Below, piece by piece: positions 6,592 through 14,827 of a stretch of 37,818 bases of DNA. The translations under genes were made by a program, and so were the position numbers. How positions within the stretch are numbered: the stretch's first letter is position 1; each line of letters starts with the position of its first letter. Origin of the DNA: Bacteroidales bacterium (GTDB lineage: Bacteria > Bacteroidota > Bacteroidia > Bacteroidales > Bacteroidaceae); contig JAAYDO010000186.1 of assembly GCA_012729225.1 (NCBI GenBank), positions 1 to 37,818 on the forward strand, written 5' to 3'. Under the pieces are notes generated by a model. It was given only the letters and a program-made list of their open reading frames with translations. It was not told where the DNA came from and ran no database searches.

Positions 6592-8529
6592 TCATGGTTT
6601 TCTTCTGCGTGGTTTGGTTTTGCTGTTCGTTCCACGTGGTTTGTCCTCCTGTTCTTTTCTGTGGAAGGAGTCTGCCGCATTCTTTCCAAAAAGTTTGCTG
6701 GCCAGGTCGGGACGGTTCATCTGCCGAAGCAGCCGCATGATGTTTTGACGCTCGGACGGCTTATACCAGAAGAAGAACTGGCGTTGTGCAAGTTTGTCGT
6801 GTGGCGACTTGGCTGAGAAGATGCGCTCGAGGGTGTAGGGGTGGACACCTGCATACCATGCCTCGGTGGAGACGGTCATGGGGGTGGGCGTGAAGTCCTG
6901 CACCTGCTCAAGCTGGAAGTTGAGGCTCTTGGTGAGCACGGCAAGTTCGGCCATGTCTTCGGCTGTGCATCCGGGATGCGAGCTGATGAAGTAGGGGATG
7001 AGCTGCTGATGGAGGTGATGGCGGCGGTTCACCTCATCGAAGATGCACTTGAAGTCGTGGAAGAGCTGGAAGGATGGCTTGCGCATGAGGTTGAGCACAC
7101 GCTCGGAGGTGTGTTCGGGGGCTACCTTGAGGCGGCCGCTCACATGCTTGGTGATGAGTTCCTCGGTGTATTGCCGATTGACCTTGTTGGTGCGCTCGTC
7201 ACCCGTGTCGTGGAGCAGGAGGTCGTAGCGCACGCCTGAGCCGATGAAACTCTTCTTGATGCGGGGGAGGGCATCTACGGCATGGTAGATGTCGAGAAGG
7301 GCGGAATGGTCGGTGTTGAGGTTGTTGCACACCTTAGGATGGATGCACGACGGTTTTTTGCATTTGCGGCAGATGTCAAGGTTCTTGCCGTGCATGGCGT
7401 ACATATTGGCTGATGGGCCGCCAAGGTCGCTGATATAGCCCTTGAAGTCGGGCATTTGGCTGATGGCGCTGACCTCGCGGAGGATGCTCTCCTTGCTGCG
7501 TGAGGTGATGAACTTGCCCTGATGGGCAGAGATGGTGCAGAAGGCACAACCGCCAAAGCATCCTCTGTGCATGCACACGGAGAACTTGATCATGTCGTAG
7601 GCAGGGATGCGTTTGCCACGATACTTGGGATGGGGCAGACGGGTGTAGGGCAGGTCGAAGGAGGCGTCAAGCTCGTCTTGGGTGAGGGGCTGGTAGGGTG
7701 GATTGACCACTGCATATTTGCCGTCCACCTCTTGAAGAATGCGTTGCGCCTCATACTTGTTGCTCTCTTCCTCTATATGCCGGAAGTTCTCTGCCTGTGC
7801 CTTCTTGTCTTGCAGGCACTGCTCATGGCTGTGCAGGATGATGTCGTCGGGACGGATGCCCCCGGGAATCTCTCTTTCTGGAAGGAGGGTGACGGTCTGC
7901 CGTTGCGGATGGCGTGCCATGAGGTTGCGGAACATCTTCACGTCTATCTCGCAGTCTTGCTCTATGAGGAGTTGAGCCAGCGAGGTCATGGGCTTCTCGC
8001 CCATTCCATAGATGAGCAGGTCTGCTCCTGAGGGGCAGAGGATGCACTTCTCCAGACGGTCTTGCCAATAGTCGTAGTGCGTGAGACGTCGCAGACTCGC
8101 CTCTATGCCACCAACCACCACAGGCACCTCGGGAAAGAGTGTCTTGAGGATGCGGGTATAGACAATGGTGGGGTATTCGGGGCGCAGGTCATGACGCCCG
8201 TCGGGCGAATAGGCGTCTTCAGAGCGCAGGCGTTTGTTGGCGGTGTATTTGTTGATCATGGAGTCCATGGCACCTGGGCACACACCAAAGAACAGGCGTG
8301 GGCGTCCGAGTTTCTTGAAGTCGCGGTAGTCGCCATGCCAGTCGGGTTGAGGCACGATGGCGACCTTGAGTCCCTGTGCCTCAAGTATGCGGCCAATCAC
8401 AGCCATGCCAAAGGAGGGATGGTCCACGTAGGCGTCGCCAGAGAAGAGGATGACATCGAGTGTGTCCCAGCCGAGACGCTCCAGTTCTTTTTTTGTTGTG
8501 GGGAGGATTTGATTCATGAGTGTGTCCAT
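6592..8529 (-). CDS. YgiQ family radical SAM protein
   Basis: A 645-residue predicted cytosolic enzyme of unknown reaction. The N-terminal domain (about 1-300) has the family pattern DVILFSGDAYVDHPSFG. The radical SAM core carries the [4Fe-4S]-binding cysteines C324, C328 and C331 in RGCFGGCAFCT. Further YgiQ motifs follow, such as SDLGGPSANMY, a C-rich KCKKPSCIHP segment, VAPEHTS and YFISSHPGC. The last ~25 residues are basic and low-complexity. It is the last gene of the leftward operon, starting 4 bp after the amidase stop. Its link to the envelope genes upstream is by position only. Confidence 0.93.
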   Translation of the reverse strand: MDTLMNQILPTTKKELERLGWDTLDVILFSGDAYVDHPSFGMAVIGRILEAQGLKVAIVPQPDWHGDYRDFKKLGRPRLFFGVCPGAMDSMINKYTANKRLRSEDAYSPDGRHDLRPEYPTIVYTRILKTLFPEVPVVVGGIEASLRRLTHYDYWQDRLEKCILCPSGADLLIYGMGEKPMTSLAQLLIEQDCEIDVKMFRNLMARHPQRQTVTLLPEREIPGGIRPDDIILHSHEQCLQDKKAQAENFRHIEEESNKYEAQRILQEVDGKYAVVNPPYQPLTQDELDASFDLPYTRLPHPKYRGKRIPAYDMIKFSVCMHRGCFGGCAFCTISAHQGKFITSRSKESILREVSAISQMPDFKGYISDLGGPSANMYAMHGKNLDICRKCKKPSCIHPKVCNNLNTDHSALLDIYHAVDALPRIKKSFIGSGVRYDLLLHDTGDERTNKVNRQYTEELITKHVSGRLKVAPEHTSERVLNLMRKPSFQLFHDFKCIFDEVNRRHHLHQQLIPYFISSHPGCTAEDMAELAVLTKSLNFQLEQVQDFTPTPMTVSTEAWYAGVHPYTLERIFSAKSPHDKLAQRQFFFWYKPSERQNIMRLLRQMNRPDLASKLFGKNAADSFHRKEQEDKPRGTNSKTKPRRRKP

Positions 8530-8533
8530 CTGA

Positions 8534-11341
8534 TCATTCGAGGTATGTGATGAGTGCGCGGGTTAATGAGTTGAACTTTTGGCGGTCGGTGATGGCCTCA
8601 AGTGGGAAGCCCAAACGCACAAATTTCTTGGGTTGGGCGATGGCGGCACAGTTGCCGTTAGAGTAGGTGAGGATGGCTGCCGCATTGCCCGAGGGGGCGA
8701 GGACGGAAACCGATGGCACGCAGAAGGTGCGCGGGTTCATGTCGCGCTCGATGTCGAACGTGATGCTTGCACCTGCAATGTTCGTCATGCTGCGGTCGGT
8801 GAGAGTGGCTAAAACGCTGCCTCCTATTTCTGGCCCTCCTGTGTGGGCGGCGCTCACGAGCAGACGGCCACCTTGGTTGAAATACTGTGCTATGAGGTTG
8901 TTGGTCTCACGGTTGAATTCTTTCTGAGTGCCATAGATGATGTCCACGATAGGGTATTCCGGGAGTGAGGTTTTCTTGTGAAGGAGTGCTCCCTCCGAGC
9001 AGGAGGTGAACGAGTGTTTTCTGGTGAGAAGGATGGCATGCCCATGCATGGCTGTGTAGTCGAATGTGTTGCCCATCATGAATTTTCCTTCAAGTTCGTC
9101 GCCGCTCATGCCCAGCCCGTCGCTTGCTTCACTTCCTGCCTTGGAGCGGTCGAAGTATTTTTGTCGTCCGCAGAAGCCAGTGTATGCACCATAAGGAACG
9201 CCTGGGTCGGCATCAAGGTCGAAACCTGCGCTGGTGGCGGTGTTGATGACAGCAGGTCCTTCCAGTCGCGTGAAGGCATTGACCACCATGACAGTGCCTT
9301 TGTTGTTGGATGAGATTCCGCATGAGAGAACCTCGGAAGGAAAACTTTCGCCTCCATCATTCAACGCACTGATTTTGAATGAATAAACTTCGTCTTTCTT
9401 CAGTGGTATCACACATGATGTGCCCTTCACAATCTGACCATTGTCAAAGCCCTGGTAGCCCCTGCGTGTATAGACAATGTAGGAGTGGGGCTTGGCTGTC
9501 GGTTCGAGTGGATCATTGACGGGAGTCCATGAAAGTGTGGCTGATGATTGGTCATCGCTGATCTTGATGTGGAAGTCTTCCACAGGCAGAGGCTGGATGG
9601 CATAGTCTTTCTGATAGAGGGTGGCGATATACTTGACAAGGGTCTTGTAGACCGAGCGCGAGAGGTCGAACTTGAAGCGTGGGTCGTATGCCATCTTCAT
9701 GTCGGCAAAGTTCTGATGAGAGAGCATCTCAAGGATGCAGGAGGGTGTGAGGGGGGTGCGTGCCTCGCCATAATTGCGGTTCCACAGTTGGCGAACGGCC
9801 CATTGGTATTTATTGAGGTCTCTGCTGAAGTTGGTGAGCAACATGCTGGAGAGGTCGCGCGACACATAGCGGTCCATCCCTGCCCCTGTCTTTCCATTGT
9901 TGTAGTCGGTCATATAGACACTGAGTGTTCCCATAAGGTCATCGTTGGTCTTGACTCCTGCATCGGTATGGAAAGCGACTGACACGTCTATGGGCACTCC
10001 CAGTCCTGCGGAATCTTTGGCGTAGATGGAACTGCCCATGAGGTGATTGACGGCGGCAGAGCGGGAGTATATGTCATTGTTGTAGTCATTGTCGGAGAAC
10101 ATTTCTGTATGTACCTTGTAGGGGAAGCCAAACCACTGTGTGCTGTACTTTGCGCCTTCTGCCCAACGAGGGAGTCCGGAGGGCTTGGCATGGGGACGAT
10201 TCTCGGGAATGATGTTGCCCATGCCACCTCCAAAGCGAACGGCATCTGCTGTGACCACGCCATTGTGTGAGCTGTAGTTGGAGAGGGACACTTGTCCGTA
10301 GGTGTGTTCTCCCTTGTCGAACTCAAATGTGCCCAGATAGACCCAAGTGCCTCCACCCATCTTCTGATTGACCTTGAAGACGGTATTGCCACCTTTGTGG
10401 TGGACGGTGTAGGTGGCGTCTTCCACAGATCTCGGCAGAGACTGGTAGGTCACATATACGGCATATCTACCTTCTTCGGGTATGTTTGGAATCCACTGGA
10501 CCACGGCGGCATCCTTTTGGGAGGAGGTGGTGGCGATGTGGCGTGCGCTACCGTCGGAGAAGGGAGTGTCGCTGGAGAGGTAGATCCTCTTGTATTCAGC
10601 AAAGCCCGGTAGGGGAGTTTTAGCCCACTTGTGACGATTGCCTTTGACGGACTCAATGTAAGAGCCCTGACGTCGAGGCTGGTCGTTGTCGATAATCACC
10701 TCATGAGACTGATAGTCGCGCTCACGGGGGGTGAAGACTATAGCACCGGAGTTTTCGAGCATGGGGATGATGAAGGGGACGACGAAGGTCTGAGAGAAGA
10801 GGTCTTCGGTGGTGCAGAAGAGGCGGGGACGCTGCCAGTACCAGTCTTCTTTATCATAACGGTAGTATCGGCCATGACTCTGCCAGAGTGCCACATGATG
10901 TCCCTCAAGTCCTTTGTCGGCAGTGTAGGGGCGAGAGATGTTCTTCACCCATGGGACACCGTGGTAGGTGTGGTTCAGCACACGGTCGCGGTCTTTCTTC
11001 TTCTCTCGGTAGAAGATGGGCACGAGGTCTTCGATGGCTCGTCCGTCAGTCTTTATGGTGAGTTTGCAGTCCTTTTGCGAGGAGGGAACAAGGGTGCGTA
11101 CTTCCCGATAGATGCGATTGACCGCATCAGGGGTGAAATGCTGTTCCTGAAAACCTCCTCCCATGACGACGAGGATGCTCTTCTTGCTATTGTCGATTGT
11201 GCAGGAGTCCACCTTGGAGGGTCGGATGTTGGCGTCGCTGCGGGAGTAGTCCTTTGCCCATGTGTCGAGAAGAGATTGCAGATTTTGTGCAATGCCAAGA
11301 TAGGGTAGGCAAAAGAAGATGATTGCCAGTAGTTTTCTCAT
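8534..11341 (-). CDS. Secreted amidase_3-like protein with inserted golvesin domain and Fn3 domain
   Basis: A 935-residue exported protein with a signal peptide at residues 1-18 (ends GIAQ). An N-acetylmuramoyl-L-alanine amidase-type fold appears split. WQSHG with H156 and TEDLFSQ with E179, followed by LENSGAIVFTPRERD, lie before the insert. VAFHTDAG with H458 and CILEMLSHQNFAD with E538 lie after it. Residues about 275-375 form a golvesin-like domain (YAVYVTY…VTADAVRFGGG). An Fn3 domain spans about 585-680 and a GATase-like tail follows. Relatives are often labelled xanthan lyase, which I think is a misnomer. The start overlaps the plug-protein stop by 4 bp. Peptidoglycan or glycan hydrolysis is inferred. 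Confidence 0.75.
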   Translation of the reverse strand: MRKLLAIIFFCLPYLGIAQNLQSLLDTWAKDYSRSDANIRPSKVDSCTIDNSKKSILVVMGGGFQEQHFTPDAVNRIYREVRTLVPSSQKDCKLTIKTDGRAIEDLVPIFYREKKKDRDRVLNHTYHGVPWVKNISRPYTADKGLEGHHVALWQSHGRYYRYDKEDWYWQRPRLFCTTEDLFSQTFVVPFIIPMLENSGAIVFTPRERDYQSHEVIIDNDQPRRQGSYIESVKGNRHKWAKTPLPGFAEYKRIYLSSDTPFSDGSARHIATTSSQKDAAVVQWIPNIPEEGRYAVYVTYQSLPRSVEDATYTVHHKGGNTVFKVNQKMGGGTWVYLGTFEFDKGEHTYGQVSLSNYSSHNGVVTADAVRFGGGMGNIIPENRPHAKPSGLPRWAEGAKYSTQWFGFPYKVHTEMFSDNDYNNDIYSRSAAVNHLMGSSIYAKDSAGLGVPIDVSVAFHTDAGVKTNDDLMGTLSVYMTDYNNGKTGAGMDRYVSRDLSSMLLTNFSRDLNKYQWAVRQLWNRNYGEARTPLTPSCILEMLSHQNFADMKMAYDPRFKFDLSRSVYKTLVKYIATLYQKDYAIQPLPVEDFHIKISDDQSSATLSWTPVNDPLEPTAKPHSYIVYTRRGYQGFDNGQIVKGTSCVIPLKKDEVYSFKISALNDGGESFPSEVLSCGISSNNKGTVMVVNAFTRLEGPAVINTATSAGFDLDADPGVPYGAYTGFCGRQKYFDRSKAGSEASDGLGMSGDELEGKFMMGNTFDYTAMHGHAILLTRKHSFTSCSEGALLHKKTSLPEYPIVDIIYGTQKEFNRETNNLIAQYFNQGGRLLVSAAHTGGPEIGGSVLATLTDRSMTNIAGASITFDIERDMNPRTFCVPSVSVLAPSGNAAAILTYSNGNCAAIAQPKKFVRLGFPLEAITDRQKFNSLTRALITYLE

Positions 11342-12603
11342 TCCTTATATTTCAACTTTTGAAAGCCAATGAGTTTGTCGTAGCGCAGTCCGAAAGGACG
11401 GTGATAGACAAACACGTCATACTCATTTTCTGTTTGGTGGTAGTTGCCCTCGCATGGTTGGGTGAGTGGGGTGGAGGTGGCGTCGTCGCCCACATACATA
11501 TACATATAATTATATGAACCCTGCTTGAGGGGCAGCATCAGTTCGTATTGGTGATCCACGAGGTTGTATTCCATCTTGTGGGACTCGTCTATGCGATTGT
11601 GGGTGAGGTCGCCATAGACATAGACATTGCCTCCAGGCACTTCGGGCATCTGGAGGGTGAAGTGGGTGAAGAAGTAATCACTCTCGGTGTCGTTCTCTTC
11701 ATTGTCGTTATTACGGATATAATAACGACCGTTCTGATCTTCATCGTAGAGATAGTTGATGCGCTGTTCGTCCACAAATAGAAATGCGTGATAGTAGGTG
11801 TTGTCGTATGCCATCTCGTTCACGCGCAAGGTGGGCACGTAGGGGTCGAGCATCTCAAATCGGCGATACTCATTCCCGGCAGGGAAGATGAGACGGCGAT
11901 TGTGGTTGAAGATGAGTCGATTGACTTGCATGAGCGATGGCTGGAGGTCGGTGACATGAGTGTCCCAGCGACGATTTTGTGTGACCACATACTTGAGTTC
12001 TGAGACGGGATTGGAGAGTTTGTAGCCACTATAGTTGATGGTGAACCCGACCTGCTGATGCGCCTCGTAGGTGTCTATGTCAGTGTTGCCCGAAACATTC
12101 ATCTCTACACCCACATGAGGTTCGATGATGGAGAAGCATGCTTGCGCCACGGGCTGGTCTTCATTGCCCTCTTCAAAGATGTCCACACGGTAGTTGCCTG
12201 AGATGAGGAGACGTGTGTTGGCATTGGGCAGGCGAAGAGAATAGTGGCAATACTTCATCTCAGTGCCAATGGAAGGCTTGTAGTTGTCAATGGTGGATTG
12301 GCTGAACCCGGTCATATACTCTGAGGTGAGCAGTTCGGAAGAGGTCCAGTCGGCATTGCAGTGGGTGATGGTGTAGATGTAGCGTTCGTAGTTGCCCTGC
12401 AAATCATCGAAACTGATTTCGACATAGTGCCCTGCGCTAAGCAGCATGACAGGCGCAGATCCCCACTGTCCATCCACCTTGACTTGAAGGGTCTTGAGAC
12501 GAGGGGAGAAGCAGATATTCTCCTGAGCCCAAACGACGCAGGAGAACACCAGCATGCTGAGAAGGAGGATGGGTCTTCGACAGTTGAAAATGAATCTTTT
12601 CAT
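11338..12603 (-). CDS. Type IX secretion system plug protein (DUF5103 family)
   Basis: A 421-residue exported protein with a signal peptide (residues about 1-26, ending VVWAQ). Family features include LQVKVDGQ near the start, SFDDLQGNYERYIYTITHCNADW, the LLISGNYRVDIFEEGN segment, and a C-terminal immunoglobulin-like region with YVYGDLT and a YDVFVYHRPFG end. In T9SS, this periplasmic/outer-membrane protein is known to occlude the SprA translocon pore on its periplasmic side. It overlaps both neighbours by 4 bp (ATGA), showing tight coupling with the GH3 gene upstream and the amidase-like gene downstream. No other T9SS genes are in the window. Confidence 0.88.
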   Translation of the reverse strand: MKRFIFNCRRPILLLSMLVFSCVVWAQENICFSPRLKTLQVKVDGQWGSAPVMLLSAGHYVEISFDDLQGNYERYIYTITHCNADWTSSELLTSEYMTGFSQSTIDNYKPSIGTEMKYCHYSLRLPNANTRLLISGNYRVDIFEEGNEDQPVAQACFSIIEPHVGVEMNVSGNTDIDTYEAHQQVGFTINYSGYKLSNPVSELKYVVTQNRRWDTHVTDLQPSLMQVNRLIFNHNRRLIFPAGNEYRRFEMLDPYVPTLRVNEMAYDNTYYHAFLFVDEQRINYLYDEDQNGRYYIRNNDNEENDTESDYFFTHFTLQMPEVPGGNVYVYGDLTHNRIDESHKMEYNLVDHQYELMLPLKQGSYNYMYMYVGDDATSTPLTQPCEGNYHQTENEYDVFVYHRPFGLRYDKLIGFQKLKYKE

Positions 12604-14780
12604 TCGTTGATCTTTATAGTCGCTTTTCCACGAATGTCATCCGCAGAAGCACCAACATGGAGTGTGTAAGTGCCTGGAGTGATGCTCCAAGAGTGGGAGT
12701 CTTCGTCGAAATAGGCGAGTTCTTTCTTTGGAATATTGATGCGTATGAGTTCGGTCTCGCCTGATTGTAGCAAGCGGGTTTTAGCAAATCCCTTGAGTTC
12801 ACGCACGGGGCGTACCACTTTGCTCTTGGGGGCAGCAGCATATATCTCTACCACCTCCTTGCCTGCTGTCTTGCCGGAGTTGGTGATTTCTACCTCTACG
12901 GCTATCACATCGTCCGAGAGTGTGGCAGACGGTTTGGAATAGTTGAAAGTGGTGTAGCTCAAGCCAAAGCCGAATGGGAAGAGAGGCTGAACTTTGTTGG
13001 AGGTGAAGTGGCGATAGCCCACAAAGATGTCTTCCTTGTAGTACACCTGCTTATTGACACCAGGATAGGCTTCTGCGCCAAACTTGACGTAAGGATAGTC
13101 GTCATAGTTGCGAGCGAAGGTGACAGGTAGTTTTCCGCTGGGAGATACCTTGCCGCTGAGCACATTGACAAGAGCCGTTCCAGCTTCACTTCCGAGATAC
13201 CAGCAGTGGGTGAGGGCTGCGATCTTGTCTATCCAAGGCATGTTGTATGGATTTCCGCCGAATGTGACGACCACAATATTGGGCTGAATCTTGGATAGTT
13301 CGGTGATGAGTTCGTTCTGGCCATAAGAGAGGTCGTAAGACTCACGGTCACCATTTTCACAGTCCTGACGAGTGTTTTTGTTCATGCCGCCAATATAGAT
13401 GATGAGGTCGGCACTCTTTGCCTTGTCGAGCGCTTCTTTCTTGTAGGCAGCCTGTTTCTCTGGGTCAAGCATGTCCACGTGGTCATAGACAGCACGGCCT
13501 GAATAGTAGCCACGAGCGGTATCAACCTTCTCGCCATAGACCTCCTGAAGTGCCTCAAGAGGAGAGATGTCGCGAAGAGACTTGAGTTCGGATGAACCGC
13601 CTCCCTTGGTGAGGGAACGTGTGGCATTTTCGCCTACTACAAGTATTCTGTTGTATTTGGAAGCATCAATAGGGAGGATGTTGTTTCGGTTCTTGAGAAG
13701 AACGATGCCTTCTTCCCCCACTTGGCGACACACCTCGTAGTGTGCCTCCGAACATTGACTGCCGATAACTTTTTGGGGGTTCATGGCTGTGCGGAAGATG
13801 GTGCGGAGAACACGGCGTACCTTCTCGTCCAGAACAGACATGGGAAGTTTGCCCTCGGTGATGAGTTTCTCGAAAGGGTTGCCCAGATAGTATTGGTCGT
13901 AGCCGAAGTTGCTCTCACGAGTTTTGCCATCCGTGTAAGTGCCCATCTCGATGTCAAGACCGCCAGTGGCTGCCTCCAGTGTGTTGGTTGTGCCTCCCCA
14001 GTCGCTGATGACTGCCCCGTCCCAGTTCCATTCCTTCTTGAGGATACCGTTGAGGAGTTCGTCGTGATGGCAGCAGTGTGTGCCCTTCCACATATTGTAA
14101 GAGCCCATGATGGTATAGACATGAGCCTCATCAACAGCACGTCGGAATGGCTCCAGGTAGATTTCTCGCAGGGCACGCTCGGACACATTGACATTGACTG
14201 CAAAGCGGTCAATCTCTTGGTCATTGAGCACGAAATGCTTCAGGCAACATGCCACCCCGTTGGCTTGAGAGGCTTTGATGTATGGAACGGCAATGGTACC
14301 AGCCAAGAAAGGGTCTTCGCCCATATACTCGAAGGCACGTCCATTCATCGGTGTACGTTGAATATTGACGCCAGGGCCGAGCATGATGTCTTTCCCACGA
14401 AAAGCAAACTCCTCGCTCACGGCATGTCCATAGGCAGAGGAGAGATCTGTGTTCCAAGTGGAAGCGAGACAGGTGAGGGAAGGGAATGCTACGATGTAGT
14501 CGTTGGTCCATTTTGCCACATTCCACGTGTTCCACTCAAGTTCCTCACGCACACCATGAGGACCATCTGCCATGTTGAGTTGGCGAATGCCAAGACGGGG
14601 TACACCAGCACTGGTGAACTTGCTTTGGGCATGTAGCATCTGGATTTTCTCATGAGTGGTCATGCGGGTGATGGCATCTTCCACACGATCCTCAATATTG
14701 GCATTGGGATCAAGATACACCTGGGCAGGCAGGCTCATGCTGGCTGCAAGGAGTGAGGCTAAGAGGATTTTCTTTTTCAT
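12600..14780 (-). CDS. GH3 family beta-glucosidase, exported
   Basis: A 726-residue enzyme with a signal peptide (1-19, ending LPAQ), so probably periplasmic. The GH3 N-terminal barrel holds the KHF substrate-site motif (K181, H182) and the catalytic nucleophile Asp260 in GAVISDWGG. The alpha/beta sandwich domain follows (about 345-590), and a fibronectin-III-like C-terminal domain has PLFPFGFGLSYTTF at its start. The length matches BglX-type enzymes. It should remove terminal beta-linked glucose (or xylose) from oligosaccharides. It lies 47 bp downstream of the GH31 gene, and the pair would fit step-wise trimming of xyloglucan-type oligosaccharides, although no SusC/SusD pair is nearby. Confidence 0.93.
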   Translation of the reverse strand: MKKKILLASLLAASMSLPAQVYLDPNANIEDRVEDAITRMTTHEKIQMLHAQSKFTSAGVPRLGIRQLNMADGPHGVREELEWNTWNVAKWTNDYIVAFPSLTCLASTWNTDLSSAYGHAVSEEFAFRGKDIMLGPGVNIQRTPMNGRAFEYMGEDPFLAGTIAVPYIKASQANGVACCLKHFVLNDQEIDRFAVNVNVSERALREIYLEPFRRAVDEAHVYTIMGSYNMWKGTHCCHHDELLNGILKKEWNWDGAVISDWGGTTNTLEAATGGLDIEMGTYTDGKTRESNFGYDQYYLGNPFEKLITEGKLPMSVLDEKVRRVLRTIFRTAMNPQKVIGSQCSEAHYEVCRQVGEEGIVLLKNRNNILPIDASKYNRILVVGENATRSLTKGGGSSELKSLRDISPLEALQEVYGEKVDTARGYYSGRAVYDHVDMLDPEKQAAYKKEALDKAKSADLIIYIGGMNKNTRQDCENGDRESYDLSYGQNELITELSKIQPNIVVVTFGGNPYNMPWIDKIAALTHCWYLGSEAGTALVNVLSGKVSPSGKLPVTFARNYDDYPYVKFGAEAYPGVNKQVYYKEDIFVGYRHFTSNKVQPLFPFGFGLSYTTFNYSKPSATLSDDVIAVEVEITNSGKTAGKEVVEIYAAAPKSKVVRPVRELKGFAKTRLLQSGETELIRINIPKKELAYFDEDSHSWSITPGTYTLHVGASADDIRGKATIKINE

Positions 14781-14827
14781 AAAAAGGCTGTGCTATTAGT
14801 TATTTGTGCTATCTGCATGAAGATGGA

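Noticed and set aside
13722-14636. 304-codon plus-strand open frame opposite the GH3 gene
   Set aside because: It is the mirror of the strongly conserved GH3 coding sequence and shows no domain of its own.
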